Source: Gemmatimonadota bacterium (GTDB lineage Bacteria; Gemmatimonadota; Gemmatimonadetes; Gemmatimonadales; Gemmatimonadaceae). Taken from it: a DNA stretch of 64,000 nt. Of this stretch, positions 53,535 through 63,383 are shown piece by piece. Position 1 is the stretch's first letter; each line of letters starts with the position of its first letter. The position numbers and the translations under genes were made by a program. The stretch covers positions 133,842 to 197,841 of the forward strand of contig CANHTA010000001.1 in the NCBI GenBank assembly GCA_947463135.1. The letters run 5' to 3'. The notes beneath the pieces are model-generated. The model was not told the origin of the DNA. It searched no databases and saw nothing but the letters and a program-made list of their open reading frames with translations.

Positions 53535-53592
53535 TAGTGGGCTAGTCTACCCGCAAATTCGTGCGTTTCAACCTTAATCTTAAGAGCGCTGC

Positions 53593-54765
53593 GTGGCCGA
53601 TCGTCACCTGTTTACGTCGGAGTCCGTGACCGAAGGACATCCGGACAAAATTGCGGATCAGATTTCTGATGCCGTGCTCGACGCCATCCTCGCCAAGGAT
53701 CCCGCGGCGCGCGTGGCGTGCGAAACGCTGGTAACCACCGGCCTCGTGGTGATCGCGGGCGAGATCACCACGTCGGCCTATGTGCCGCTCCCCGATATTG
53801 TGCGCAAAACCATTGAGGGCATCGGCTACACCGACGCCACCTTCGGTTTCGACAACAAAACCTGCGCCGTGATGAGCACCATCGACGCGCAGTCCCCCGA
53901 TATCTCGCAAGGCGTGGATACCGGCGGTGCCGGTGATCAGGGCATGATGTTCGGCTATGCCACCGATGAAACGCCGGAGCTCATGCCGCTGCCCATTCAG
54001 CTCGCCCACGCCCTCACGCACCGCCTCGCCGCGCTGCGCAAGGACGGATCGCTGCCGTGGCTTCGCCCCGACGGCAAGGCGCAGGTATCGGTGATCTATG
54101 AGGGCGCGCGTCCGGTGTCGGTGGATACCGTGGTCATCTCCACGCAGCACGACGAAAAGGTCTCCAACACCAAGTTGCGTCGCGCCATTCTCGACGACGT
54201 GATCATGGCCACCATTCCCAGCGAGTATCTGCCCAAGCGTCTCAAAACCCATATCAATCCTACCGGGCGCTTTGTCATTGGTGGTCCACAGGGTGATGCC
54301 GGGCTCACCGGACGCAAGATCATCGTAGACACCTACGGCGGCATGGGCCGGCACGGGGGCGGTGCGTTCAGCGGCAAGGATCCGTCCAAGGTCGATCGCT
54401 CCGCGTGTTACGCCGCGCGATGGGTGGCCAAGAACATTGTGGCCGCGAAGCTCGCCACGCGTTGCGAAGTGCAGGTGGCTTACGCCATTGGCGTTGTGCA
54501 GCCGGTCTCGGTGTATGTGCAGACCTTCGGCACCGGTGTCGTCTCCGATCGCGTCATCGAGGCCGCGGTGAATCAGGTGTTCGACCTTACGCCGCGTGGG
54601 ATCTCGCGTGATCTCGATCTGCGCAAGCCCATTTATCAGGCCACGGCGGCGTATGGTCACTTCGGTCGCCAGCCGGAAACGGAAGGACGTGGCCGGTCGG
54701 CCCGGACCACATTCACGTGGGAACGCACCGACCGCGTCGCGGCGCTCAAGCGCGCGATTCGGTGA
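53593..54765 (+). CDS. metK: S-adenosylmethionine synthetase
   Basis: A 390-residue enzyme making SAM from methionine and [22 protein letters not shown] opens the protein, [16 protein letters not shown] is the conserved hexapeptide region and [20 protein letters not shown] the phosphate loop. The GTG start follows a 58-base gap that contains no SAM riboswitch I can recognise. Its stop overlaps the GTG of the next gene. Confidence 0.97.
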   Translation: MADRHLFTSESVTEGHPDKIADQISDAVLDAILAKDPAARVACETLVTTGLVVIAGEITTSAYVPLPDIVRKTIEGIGYTDATFGFDNKTCAVMSTIDAQSPDISQGVDTGGAGDQGMMFGYATDETPELMPLPIQLAHALTHRLAALRKDGSLPWLRPDGKAQVSVIYEGARPVSVDTVVISTQHDEKVSNTKLRRAILDDVIMATIPSEYLPKRLKTHINPTGRFVIGGPQGDAGLTGRKIIVDTYGGMGRHGGGAFSGKDPSKVDRSACYAARWVAKNIVAAKLATRCEVQVAYAIGVVQPVSVYVQTFGTGVVSDRVIEAAVNQVFDLTPRGISRDLDLRKPIYQATAAYGHFGRQPETEGRGRSARTTFTWERTDRVAALKRAIR

Positions 54766-55994
54766 GGGTAGGCTGTTTGCCCAACCGGTTGCCACTGCGC
54801 TTCCGGTCATGGCTCTGCACACTGGTCGCTACGGTGGTCACCGTAGCGGCCAGCTCGCATGCCCTTCACGCGCAAACCCGTTCGGTCAACGGGCGTGTGC
54901 GGCGCCCGGTCACCGTGAATGCCGATTCCACGGGGATGGGCCCTGCCGTCGGTACCTGGGTCACGCTGCATCGCGTTGGCAAAGATACCGCCGGCCCCAT
55001 CGACTCCATGCGCACTGACGCACAGGGGCGGTATGGCTTCCGCTTCACCCCCTTCGGCGCCAGCGACGGCGTGTACTTCGCCTCCACCACGTGGGGCGGC
55101 ATCGCCTATTTCACCGCGCCGCTCCGCAATACCGAGTCGCGTGGGGACGAAGCCGAAATCACCGTGTTTGATACCACCTCCGTGCGCTTTCCGCTCACGG
55201 TGAAAGGGCGGCATTTCATCGTGGGGAAGTCGGATAGCACGCAGTTCCGTACCGTCATTGAAGTGTTCGAACTCTCAAACGACAGTCTCCGCACGCTGGT
55301 GGCCACGGACACCACCTCGCCCATGCCCACGTGGAGCGTGGCCGTGCCCGCATCGGCCATCGATGTGCGTGCCAACGAGGGGGAAATCTCTCCCGAGGCC
55401 TTCGTCGCGGGCCCCGGCCGCGTGTCGGTGTACGCCCCAATTGCCCCCGGCATCAAGCAGGTGGCGTTTTCGTACAAAGTCCCAAACAGCAGCTTTCCGT
55501 TGTCCATGCGTGCCGAAGGCGGGGCAGTGGTCTTCGAAGTGCTGCTGGAGGAGCCGCAGGGATTTGTGACGGGGAAGGGCTTTGCCACGGTCGATCCCGT
55601 CACCCTGGAAGGGCGCAACTTTCGCCGGTTCCTTTCGCAAGACGTGCAGGCCAACGCCGAGCTCATTGTGGAGCTCCCCTCATCGGGTACCCCCACGCGC
55701 AACCTGTATATCGCGGGATTGCTCCTCGCGATCGGCCTGCTCATGATGGTCGTTCTCATGCGCTCCATGCAGCGTCGCGCCGCCAGTCGGGTTCCGGTTG
55801 AGCCCACCATGCGCCCGCGTGAATCAACGGCGCCGCTCCACGAGCGGTTAGCGCAGGAGATCGCGGCACTCGATGCCACCTACGCCCGAACTGCAGAGCC
55901 CTCGGAGCTCATGCAAAAGGCCTACACCGTGCGCCGTGCCGAACTCAAGACGGCACTGAGTGAGGCGCTTGCCGCGCGGACATCGCGTACATAG
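54762..55994 (+). CDS. Exported membrane-anchored beta-rich protein
   Basis: A 410-residue protein not assigned to a named family. A signal peptide (residues about 13-36, ending LHAQT) precedes a carboxypeptidase-regulatory-like beta domain ([12 protein letters not shown], then [15 protein letters not shown]) and further beta-rich sequence. A transmembrane helix lies at about residues 314-333, and the cytoplasmic tail has the pattern [14 protein letters not shown]...RRAELKTAL, common in bacterial membrane proteins of unknown role. The GTG start overlaps the metK stop, although a functional link is not evident. It ends just before the cobalamin riboswitch. Confidence 0.72.
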   Translation: MRVGCLPNRLPLRFRSWLCTLVATVVTVAASSHALHAQTRSVNGRVRRPVTVNADSTGMGPAVGTWVTLHRVGKDTAGPIDSMRTDAQGRYGFRFTPFGASDGVYFASTTWGGIAYFTAPLRNTESRGDEAEITVFDTTSVRFPLTVKGRHFIVGKSDSTQFRTVIEVFELSNDSLRTLVATDTTSPMPTWSVAVPASAIDVRANEGEISPEAFVAGPGRVSVYAPIAPGIKQVAFSYKVPNSSFPLSMRAEGGAVVFEVLLEEPQGFVTGKGFATVDPVTLEGRNFRRFLSQDVQANAELIVELPSSGTPTRNLYIAGLLLAIGLLMMVVLMRSMQRRAASRVPVEPTMRPRESTAPLHERLAQEIAALDATYARTAEPSELMQKAYTVRRAELKTALSEALAARTSRT

Positions 55995-56035
55995 GTTGCC
56001 GTGGTCGCGCATTCGGCGCGATGACAATTGTTGTT

Positions 56036-56200
56036 CGAGCGCAGGAAACGGAAACCGGTGCAATGCCGGTGCGGCCCCGCCACTGTAACGGGATCTGTCA
56101 CGCACGCAGTCACATGCGTGACAGCAGCATCACTCAATACGCCACTGACCCTCGGGTTGGGAAGGCGAGTGACGCGTCCCGGAGCCAGGAGACGACCCGT
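56036..56200 (+). promoter_or_regulatory. Cobalamin riboswitch
   Basis: The conserved core is readable: AACCGGTGCAATGCCGGTGC near 56053-56072, then GCCACTGTAACGGGA at 56079-56093, a variable stem (GTCACGC with GCGTGAC around 56097-56122), CACTGACC, a GGGAAGGCGAGTGACG stretch, and the B12-box-like GGAGCCAGGAGACGACCCG at 56181-56199. It lies about 40 bases before a B12 binding-protein gene, so it should reduce expression of the uptake operon when cobalamin is sufficient. I could not define the expression platform. Confidence 0.93.
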
Positions 56201-56241
56201 GCTCATTCTCGTACGAAGACCCTCGTGGGGGGGCTCTGTAT

Positions 56242-57237
56242 ATGCGCACACGATGGGTTCTTCGTGCGCTCGTCGGGCTCCTGCCGCTGGTCGGCATGTT
56301 GGCCTGTTCGCGCGCCGACTCTACAGCAACACCGCCACGCGACGCGTTACCCGTCGTGCCCTTGCCGCGCGCCGCGGCAACAGCGGCGGTTTCCGCATCT
56401 GATGCGACGGCACCGGTTGCCCCAGCCGACACGGACGACTTCGGCGCGCCGTTGCCAGTCGATGCCCGCTTCGCCGCCCGCGTGGTATCGCTCAATCCCG
56501 CCGCCACCGAAGCCCTCTTCGCCATCGGCGCCGATTCGCTGCTGGTGGGACGTTTGCGTTGGGATGAGTACCCCCCTGCCGTCAGTCGCATCGCCGCCCT
56601 TGGCGATGGTATTCGCCCCAACATCGAGGCGGTGCTCGCCGCGCGTCCCACGCTGGTGTTGCTCTACGCAACCGCCGAGAATCGCGCCGCCGCCGACGCG
56701 TTGGCGCGTGCCGGGGTGCGGACGGTGGCGCTGCGCGTTGATCGTATCGCCCACTTTTACCGGCTGCTCCACGTGCTCGGTCGCGCCGTTGGCGCGCAAC
56801 CCCGCGCCAACACGGTGCGGGATTCCGTTCACGCCACCCTCAGTCGCGTGCGTGCGCTCACCACGTCGCTTCCACGACCACGGGTTGTGTGGCCCGCCTG
56901 GGAATCGCCGCTGCTCGTTATCGGTGGGGGCAGCTACCTCGATGAACTGTTAACGATTGCCGGCGCCGAAAACGTCTTTCACGACATCAGTGCGCCATCG
57001 CCGCCGGTGTCCATTGAGGAAATCGCCAAGCGCAATCCCGATATGGTGGTGACCAGTGCCAACCGCGTGGCATCGCTTCGCACCAGCCCATCGTGGCAAG
57101 CTGTTGGTGCCGTGCGAGCGCAGCGGTTCGTTGTGCACGATCCCACCGTCACCGGTCGCCCATCCGTGGTGCTGGGTATGGCCGCCGTTCAGCTGGCGCG
57201 CGCGCTACACCCGGAATTGCGCGAGTCGCTCAAGTGA
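56242..57237 (+). CDS. btuF: Cobalamin ABC transporter substrate-binding protein
   Basis: A 331-residue periplasmic binding protein of the BtuF/FhuD class, probably a lipoprotein: the signal ends LVGMLACSR, with the lipobox cysteine near residue 21. RVVSLNPAATEALFAIGADSLLVGR is the typical start of the first lobe, and the second lobe has GGGSYLDELLTIAGAENVF and IEEIAKRNPDMVV. The riboswitch directly upstream and the permease, ATPase and receptor downstream support a corrinoid substrate rather than a siderophore. Its stop overlaps the permease GTG. Confidence 0.9.
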   Translation: MRTRWVLRALVGLLPLVGMLACSRADSTATPPRDALPVVPLPRAAATAAVSASDATAPVAPADTDDFGAPLPVDARFAARVVSLNPAATEALFAIGADSLLVGRLRWDEYPPAVSRIAALGDGIRPNIEAVLAARPTLVLLYATAENRAAADALARAGVRTVALRVDRIAHFYRLLHVLGRAVGAQPRANTVRDSVHATLSRVRALTTSLPRPRVVWPAWESPLLVIGGGSYLDELLTIAGAENVFHDISAPSPPVSIEEIAKRNPDMVVTSANRVASLRTSPSWQAVGAVRAQRFVVHDPTVTGRPSVVLGMAAVQLARALHPELRESLK

Positions 57238-58244
57238 CGTTGCGTCCCGTGCGCCACACCGAGCGTACCGCGGGGGTGGCGTGGGGCCTAGGGGTGATCC
57301 TGCTGCTGCTCGTCGTGGTCCTCGGCCTTTCCATTGGTGCCGTCTCCATCCAGACCACGCAGGTCATCAATGCCCTCCGCGGCATCGGCGACGCGTCAAC
57401 AATCGCCATCATTCGCGACCTGCGCGCGCCACGCGTGCTGTTGGCCGCGTTGGTCGGTGCCGGCCTCGCCACCAGTGGTGCGGCATTACAGGGCTCGCTG
57501 CGTAATCCGTTGGCGGAGCCGTATCTGCTGGGCGTATCGGGCGGCGCTGCCGTTGGTGCAGTCGTGGCCATGGCGATGGGGGTCACGCAACCGGCGCTCA
57601 TCACGCTGTGCGCATTCGCCGGCGCCGCACTCGCCACACTGGTGGTGACCGCTATTGCCCGGGTGGTGGGTGGCAGCGGCGATACCAAGCTGCTCCTCAT
57701 GGCCGGAGTGGTGGTCGGAGCGTTTGCCAACGCCGCCATTCTCGTAGCGCTTGCGGATGCGCCACCGGAGCGCCTGCGGGGGGCGCTGTTCTGGATGATG
57801 GGCTCCGCCGCCGATGCCACGTGGCCCGCCGTGGCGCGCTGTGCGGCAGCCCTGCTGTTGTTGGGCGGTGTGCTGGTGTGGCGTGCGCGCGATCTCGATC
57901 TGTTGGCGCTGGGTGATGAACCTGCGGCAGCCCTTGGCGTCGATGTGGACCGAGCCGCGCGTCGCATCTTTCTCGTGGCGTCGTGGTTGGCTGCCGCAAC
58001 CGTTGCTGCCGCGGGGCTCATTGGTTTCGTTGGACTCGTGGTCCCCAACATCGCGCGCGCGCTGGGCGCCCGTCATCACCGGCCCATGTTACTCCTGTCG
58101 GCGTTGTATGGCGCGGTGTTGCTCGTCGCGGCTGATCTGTTGGCGCGTACGCTGCGCGCCCCCGCCGATTTGCCGTTGGGTGCCGTCACGGCCTTGGTCG
58201 GGGTGCCATTCTTTCTGCTGCGGCTGCGACGGCTTGCCGCATGA
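57234..58244 (+). CDS. btuC: Cobalamin ABC transporter permease
   Basis: A 336-residue FecCD/BtuC-type inner-membrane permease with about ten hydrophobic segments. LRAPRVLLAALVGAGLATSGAALQG and NPLAEPYLLGVSGGAA carry the family signatures, and GLIGFVGLVVPNIARAL is the coupling region near the C-terminus. It forms a dimer that moves corrinoid from BtuF. The GTG overlaps the btuF stop and the stop overlaps the ATPase ATG. Confidence 0.92.
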   Translation: MTLRPVRHTERTAGVAWGLGVILLLLVVVLGLSIGAVSIQTTQVINALRGIGDASTIAIIRDLRAPRVLLAALVGAGLATSGAALQGSLRNPLAEPYLLGVSGGAAVGAVVAMAMGVTQPALITLCAFAGAALATLVVTAIARVVGGSGDTKLLLMAGVVVGAFANAAILVALADAPPERLRGALFWMMGSAADATWPAVARCAAALLLLGGVLVWRARDLDLLALGDEPAAALGVDVDRAARRIFLVASWLAAATVAAAGLIGFVGLVVPNIARALGARHHRPMLLLSALYGAVLLVAADLLARTLRAPADLPLGAVTALVGVPFFLLRLRRLAA

Positions 58245-59089
58245 GTCGCGCCTCAAATCCCGCCCTGCTGGGAGCCACGCTCGCCTTTCATCACGTGAGT
58301 GTGCGCTACGCCGGTCGTCCCCAACGCGCACTCGATCAGGTATCGGTAGAGGCCGCGCCGGGACAGATCACCGCCGTTGTCGGACCAAACGGCAGTGGCA
58401 AGAGCACACTGGTGCGCACGCTGTTGCGTCGCGTGCCGTTGGAATCGGGGCACGTCACCGTTGGAAACGCCCAGGCGGGCCACATTCCGGTAACCACGCT
58501 CCACGCCCGCGATCTCGCCCAACGTGTGGCCATTGTCCCGCAGCGTGAGGAGCCGGTGCTGCCACTGCGGGTGGAGGAGTTTGTCGCACTCGGCCGGCAC
58601 ATGCACCGGAGTGCCTTCGGTGGCATGAGCGACGCGGATCATCACGCGGTGCAACAGGCCGTGCATCGCGCGGGAATTGCCGATGCCCTCGGTCGTCGTA
58701 CCGATACACTCTCCGGAGGCGAATGGCAGCGCGTGCGTATTGCCCGCGCGCTGGCGCAGGCGGCTCCGGTACTGGTGCTTGATGAACCCACCACCTTCCT
58801 CGATATCGCCCACGAGATGGCGGTATTCGAGTTGCTCGATGAACTCGCCAAGCAGGGACAGACGGTGTTGCTGGTGAGCCATCAACTCAACCTCGTGGCG
58901 CGCTTTGCCTCGCACATCGTGTTGCTGCATCGGGGCGCCGTCGCCGCGGCGGGTGACGCCACCGCGGTCATGCGCGGGGAGATTCTCGAGCGCGTGTACG
59001 AATGGCCGCTCGTGGTCACGCGGGATCCTGCCGTCGGTGCTCCCGCGCTGCTCCCGCTGCGCGGCAGTGGTCGTCACCGCGATCAGTAA
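58241..59089 (+). CDS. btuD: Cobalamin ABC transporter ATPase
   Basis: A 282-residue ABC ATPase. Walker A is VVGPNGSGKSTLV, the Q-loop is in VPQREEPVLPL, the ABC signature is TLSGGEWQRVRIARAL, Walker B is VLVLDEPTTFLDI, and the switch His is in LLVSHQLNLV. It powers the BtuC permease. The ATG overlaps the permease stop (ATGA); five bases lie before the receptor gene. Confidence 0.93.
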   Translation: MSRASNPALLGATLAFHHVSVRYAGRPQRALDQVSVEAAPGQITAVVGPNGSGKSTLVRTLLRRVPLESGHVTVGNAQAGHIPVTTLHARDLAQRVAIVPQREEPVLPLRVEEFVALGRHMHRSAFGGMSDADHHAVQQAVHRAGIADALGRRTDTLSGGEWQRVRIARALAQAAPVLVLDEPTTFLDIAHEMAVFELLDELAKQGQTVLLVSHQLNLVARFASHIVLLHRGAVAAAGDATAVMRGEILERVYEWPLVVTRDPAVGAPALLPLRGSGRHRDQ

Positions 59090-59094
59090 CACGC

Positions 59095-61278
59095 GTGACC
59101 ACCGTACTGCTGTTGCTCTTGGGGGTTGCGGCACAGACAATCCAGCCACCGCTCCCGTCGTTCACCCTCTGCGTGACGGACGCGCAAACGCGGGCACCGC
59201 TCGTTGGCGCTGAGGTCACGGTCGCGCCAGCCACGCGGCGCCTTGCCGCTTCGTGCACGTTGCTGCGCGCCGCTGCGCCCGACAGCGTGCGCGTCGCGCG
59301 CCTTGGCTATCGCCCCCGCGTTGTGCACATACCCCCCGCCATTCCGGGCCGCGCGACTGACGCCAGCGATACCATCTGGGTGGCGCTGCTGGCCACGTCT
59401 GCGCCTCGCGCTGCGCGTCTCGCGGCGGTACAGGTGTCTGCAGCGCGCATCACGGTGGATACCGTGACCAACCGATGGTCTCTTGCCAGTAGTACGCGCA
59501 GCGATCTGCGTACCGCTGGCCGCACCACGGCCACCCTGTCCACCAGCAATGCGCGAACGGCTGGCGCCTCCACCATGAGCGGCATGCTGGCCCTCATGCC
59601 GTTCACCGCGCTGCGCACGGCGCGCGGAGAAACCGCACTCTCTTTGCGCGGTGCCCGTCGTGAGCAGGTGGCCATCACGCTCAACGGTTTGCCGCTCAAT
59701 GACCCCGCTACCGGTATCGCCGACGTATCCGACTTGCCGCTGGCTGGATTGCAATCCGTCACCGTAGCATTGGGCGCCGATCCCATCGCCAGTGGAGCGG
59801 GGGCCTCCGGTGGCGTGGTGGCTCTCACCACCTCGGCGGAGCGAGTGGCCGCGCTGAGCACCGGTGCGTTTGGGCAGAGCCGTGTGGAAGGCGCGTGGCA
59901 TCTCCGCGCCGGTAATACGCTGTGGCATGTCAGTGGCGCACGTAGCCGCGCCCTGAACAATTTCGATTTTTTGAATAGCGCTGGCGCTGTGCCGCAACGC
60001 GAAACGCGCATCAATAACGATGAGCAGCGCACCACCGCATCGCTGGGCGTGATGGCGCGACGCCTGGAATTGCTCCTGCTGGCCTCGCACGGTGAACGCG
60101 GCATGGTGGGCCCCGCCAACGTCCGCAGCGCCGACGCCGACCGCGCTGTGACCAGTCGGCAACTGCTCCGTGCACAAACCACGGTGGCAGGCACCACGCT
60201 CCTCTCGGGCGTGCGACGGCTGCAGCTTCGGTACGTCGATCCCATGCGCCCCGCGCTGGACACACGTGCCACCGCATGGGCTGCCGATGCGGAATGGCGT
60301 GGCGCCTATCACGACTTCGCATGGCGGGTTGGTGGCGGCACCGATCAGCTGGAGGCTACCGGCAACATTGTACAGCGGCGACGGCGCGCCTTCTCCAGCG
60401 TGCAACGCGCGTGGGGTGAACAGACGCATGGGCGCTGGAGCACGCACATGGGGGCGCGTGCCGATGTGGTGGAAGGGAGTGGTCTGTTGCCCACCGCAAC
60501 GATTGGTGCCGAACGGCGCCTCACCCCGGTGGGCCGGCCCATACAGCTGGAGGCCTTCGGCCGCGCCGCACAGGCGGTACGCGTGCCCACGTTGTACGAC
60601 CTCTATTTTTCCTCGCCGCAACGGCTGTCGGTGAAGGCGCTCGCCCCGGAGCGCGTGACGCTCGACGTGAGTAGTGGCCTACGTCTAACCGCCGGCGCCG
60701 CGCACCAACGCGTGAGTCTCGAGGGAGCCGTCGTTGCGCGCAACACGCGCGATGCCATCGTCTGGTTTCCCGGGAATTTCGGGTGGAGCCCAGCCAACGT
60801 AGGTATCGAGCGACTCCGTGGGATTGAGTCGCGCGCTGAACTCACGCTGCCGCTCCCGCTGCACATTGCGCCGGGTTCGGTACAGCTGATGGCCTGGGCC
60901 ACCGCCTACGACGCCGCGCTCACAACGGGCGGCCTTCGCATTCCCACACCGTATGTCTCCCGCCTCACTGGCGGAGCCCAACTGCAACTGCAGCGGCATC
61001 GCCAGAGCGCCACCCTGATGTGGCGAGGCAATGGCGCGAGGCCCTATACCGCCGGCCCGCGAAACCCCGACTTCGAGCTCCCACCAGTGTCGCTGCTCGA
61101 CCTCTCCATCGCACAGCGACTCCAAGCACGGCCGCACTGGCCGTGGCCTCATACCAGCGCGTTGATCGCGCTGAGCCTCGAGAACGTCACCAATGTGGCG
61201 TGGCAATCCGTTCGTGGCTTTCCGTCGCCCGGCCGCGCATGGGCGATCTCATTTACGCTCCAACACACACCGCCATGA
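59095..61278 (+). CDS. btuB: TonB-dependent outer-membrane receptor, BtuB-like
   Basis: A 727-residue receptor. A short signal peptide (LLLLLGVAAQT) is followed by a carboxypeptidase-like N-terminal domain (about residues 20-110), a plug domain with LSLRGARREQVAITLNGLPL and the GAGASGGVVALTT motif, and a 22-strand-type barrel ending in the aromatic-rich RAWAISFTLQHTPP. The B12-controlled operon makes cobalamin the likely ligand. GTG 59095 puts the signal peptide at the start. Its stop overlaps the following ATG. Confidence 0.88.
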   Translation: MTTVLLLLLGVAAQTIQPPLPSFTLCVTDAQTRAPLVGAEVTVAPATRRLAASCTLLRAAAPDSVRVARLGYRPRVVHIPPAIPGRATDASDTIWVALLATSAPRAARLAAVQVSAARITVDTVTNRWSLASSTRSDLRTAGRTTATLSTSNARTAGASTMSGMLALMPFTALRTARGETALSLRGARREQVAITLNGLPLNDPATGIADVSDLPLAGLQSVTVALGADPIASGAGASGGVVALTTSAERVAALSTGAFGQSRVEGAWHLRAGNTLWHVSGARSRALNNFDFLNSAGAVPQRETRINNDEQRTTASLGVMARRLELLLLASHGERGMVGPANVRSADADRAVTSRQLLRAQTTVAGTTLLSGVRRLQLRYVDPMRPALDTRATAWAADAEWRGAYHDFAWRVGGGTDQLEATGNIVQRRRRAFSSVQRAWGEQTHGRWSTHMGARADVVEGSGLLPTATIGAERRLTPVGRPIQLEAFGRAAQAVRVPTLYDLYFSSPQRLSVKALAPERVTLDVSSGLRLTAGAAHQRVSLEGAVVARNTRDAIVWFPGNFGWSPANVGIERLRGIESRAELTLPLPLHIAPGSVQLMAWATAYDAALTTGGLRIPTPYVSRLTGGAQLQLQRHRQSATLMWRGNGARPYTAGPRNPDFELPPVSLLDLSIAQRLQARPHWPWPHTSALIALSLENVTNVAWQSVRGFPSPGRAWAISFTLQHTPP

Positions 61279-62435
61279 TTTCGCAGCCCCGTAGGCGCTT
61301 CACCGCTTCCCGACATGTCGTCTCCTCCACGGCGGCCGCCCTGTTTGCCGCACTCGTGGCGTGTAGCTCTGATGGTATCAGCAACAGCATGCCGCAGCCG
61401 CCACGTGGCATCATTGTGCTGGACGGCTTCATTCAGCCCGGTCTCACCTTTCTGGGCGACACCGGAAGCGCCAGCACAAAGCTGACGCTGGGGCCCTCCA
61501 CCGAATTCGACGCCGGCGGCTTTTCGTTACTTCGCGATACGGTGCTGGCGGTATCCAGCCGCAGCGCCGGTGATCTGCTCTACGTGACCGATGTCCGCGC
61601 CTCCACCACCCGTCGCATTCAGCTCCCCGCTCGCAGCAATCCCTCGCGTGCGCGGTTGTTAACTGGTGCCAATGGCCAGACGCTCATTGGCGTGGCTCTC
61701 CGCGACTCCTCCAGCATCGCCCTCGTGTCCTTTGCCGGCGCCGGCCCGGTAAGCATCTCGCGCATCACGAACGCCGGTACATGCCCCACAGATCTCGTGC
61801 AGTTCGACAACGCCATCTGGATCGTCGATGCCAACGCAAACTGCCGCGTGAATTATGCCGTGCAGGGCGATGTGCGCCTCATCCGTGTCCCCAATACCGG
61901 CACCACACGCGACACAATCCTTCTGCCGGGGCTCAGGGGCTCCGGCGCTTCGGTCCTGGTAACCGGGAGTGAGGCCTTTATCAGCGCCGGCGGTGACGCC
62001 AACTTCGCCAGCTTCCCCTACACCCTTATCGCCACCGGGGGCATCACCAAAGTTGATCTGCGTGCGCGCCGCGTCCTCGTCAGTAAAGCCATGCCGGCCA
62101 ACTCCTACGGCGCCGGTGTGAAGCTGGGACTCGATGGATTGCTCTACGTCTCGTTGTACCAAGACCTCACGTCGTTCACCAATCGCATACTCAAAATGCG
62201 CCCCGCCGATCTGAGCGTCCTGCCGTCGGCCTCGGCCGAGTGGGTAACACTCACCACCCCCTCCGGCGCCGCTGTCACCTGCGGCAGTGGGCAGGCCGAC
62301 GCGCTCGGCCGGCTGCACTGCCTCCAAAACGGCACGGGCTCCGTTACGTCACTGCTCGTCTTCAGCCCGTCGGGCACCGAGGTCCGCCGCGTGGCCGCCA
62401 ATCAAGGCGGCGTGGATCTGGCCATCCGGCCGTAA
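61275..62435 (+). CDS. Propeller-like lipoprotein in the B12 operon (BtuG-like candidate)
   Basis: A 386-residue lipoprotein: basic MISQPRRRF, a hydrophobic segment, then the lipobox LVAC with the cysteine at residue 30. The mature part has repeated segments compatible with beta-propeller blades, for example DTVLAVSSRSAGDLLYVTDV, NAIWIVDANANC, GGITKVDLRARRVLVSK and KLGLDGLLYVSLY. Its ATG overlaps the stop of the TonB receptor gene, in a riboswitch-controlled operon. In Bacteroidetes the surface propeller lipoprotein BtuG is encoded beside BtuB and captures B12; this gene holds the matching position. Homology to BtuG is not shown by motif and is inference. Confidence 0.75.
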   Translation: MISQPRRRFTASRHVVSSTAAALFAALVACSSDGISNSMPQPPRGIIVLDGFIQPGLTFLGDTGSASTKLTLGPSTEFDAGGFSLLRDTVLAVSSRSAGDLLYVTDVRASTTRRIQLPARSNPSRARLLTGANGQTLIGVALRDSSSIALVSFAGAGPVSISRITNAGTCPTDLVQFDNAIWIVDANANCRVNYAVQGDVRLIRVPNTGTTRDTILLPGLRGSGASVLVTGSEAFISAGGDANFASFPYTLIATGGITKVDLRARRVLVSKAMPANSYGAGVKLGLDGLLYVSLYQDLTSFTNRILKMRPADLSVLPSASAEWVTLTTPSGAAVTCGSGQADALGRLHCLQNGTGSVTSLLVFSPSGTEVRRVAANQGGVDLAIRP

Positions 62436-62478
62436 CCCCACCGGCGCGCCGCGCCCTCGGAGGTGCTACTCTCCTCCC

Positions 62479-63228
62479 ATGACGCTCCTCACTACCGACG
62501 CGATCGTCCTCCACGCCGTCCCGTATCTCGAGTCGTCGCGCATCCTGCGACTGGCGACGCGTGAGGCCGGTGTGTTGTCGGTGGTGGCCCGCGGGGCCCG
62601 CTCGTCCAAAAAGCGCTTCGGTAGCGGGCTGGACCTGTTCGCCGAGGGACAGGCGCAGATCCAGCTCAAACCGGGGCGTGACCTCCACACCCTCGCCAAT
62701 TTCGACGTCACCCGCTCACGGGCCGGCCTCGCCACGCAGCTCGGCCGTTTCACCGCCGCCAGCGCGCTGGTGGAGTGCGTGCTGCGCGTGGTGCACGATG
62801 AGGCGGCGCCACGCGTGTTTCACGGGGTTGCTTCGGGGCTGGACGCCATTGCCCAGGCCGACGAAGCCGACACCGTACCCATCACCCTTGGGGTGTTCTG
62901 GCGCCTCATTAGCGAGGTCGGCTTTATGCCCAGCCTCGATCGATGCACCGAGTGCCACGCCGAGATCCCCCCCCAGGCCGAAGCCCGCTTCAATACCGCC
63001 GCCGGCGGCGTGTTATGCCCCGTATGCGCCAAAATGGCATACGATGGGCGCCGGCTTCCTGCCGCCGCACGTCACACCATTTCCAGCTGGCTGCAGGGCG
63101 ATCTCCCCATGGTTGAGCCGGCTGCGTGTCGGGCGCACCAGCGGCTGCTGCGGGAATTCATCACGCAGCACCTCCCCGACAGCCGCGAGCTGCGGGCATA
63201 CGCCGTATGGGAGCAGGGACAGTGGTAG
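62479..63228 (+). CDS. recO: DNA repair protein RecO
   Basis: A 249-residue recombination mediator that helps load RecA with RecR. The N-terminal OB fold starts LTTDAIVLHAVPYLESSRIL and includes VVARGARSSKKRFGSGLDLF; a helical domain follows, with a four-cysteine zinc site at C156, C159, C180 and C183 (CTECH and CPVC). ATG 62479 is chosen because it gives the usual N-terminus; the upstream frame is a shadow. It lies 43 bases after the B12 operon's last gene. Confidence 0.92.
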   Translation: MTLLTTDAIVLHAVPYLESSRILRLATREAGVLSVVARGARSSKKRFGSGLDLFAEGQAQIQLKPGRDLHTLANFDVTRSRAGLATQLGRFTAASALVECVLRVVHDEAAPRVFHGVASGLDAIAQADEADTVPITLGVFWRLISEVGFMPSLDRCTECHAEIPPQAEARFNTAAGGVLCPVCAKMAYDGRRLPAAARHTISSWLQGDLPMVEPAACRAHQRLLREFITQHLPDSRELRAYAVWEQGQW

Positions 63229-63266
63229 CACCGCTCGTGGCGCCCGTTGTGCAAGGGGAATGTTGC

Positions 63267-63295
63267 TTGACGACCCCGCTGGCGCGTCCTACCTT
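63267..63295 (+). promoter_or_regulatory. Sigma70-type promoter for the small secreted protein
   Basis: TTGACG at 63267-63272 and TACCTT at 63290-63295 are 17 bases apart. The transcript would have a leader of about 80 bases before the ATG at 63384. Confidence 0.6.
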
Positions 63296-63383
63296 ACACA
63301 TGGGCCTGACAAGCAGGTCTGACATCCACCTTTCACTTGGAGACTTCGACTCACAACCCTGATTCGTCAGTCGGAGAAGCAAC

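Noticed and set aside
53535..53592. Search for a SAM riboswitch before metK
   Set aside because: The gap is only 58 bases and shows no conserved SAM-riboswitch core.
53542..54822. 426-codon open frame opposite metK
   Set aside because: It is antisense to metK, with no signal, motif or ribosome-binding site.
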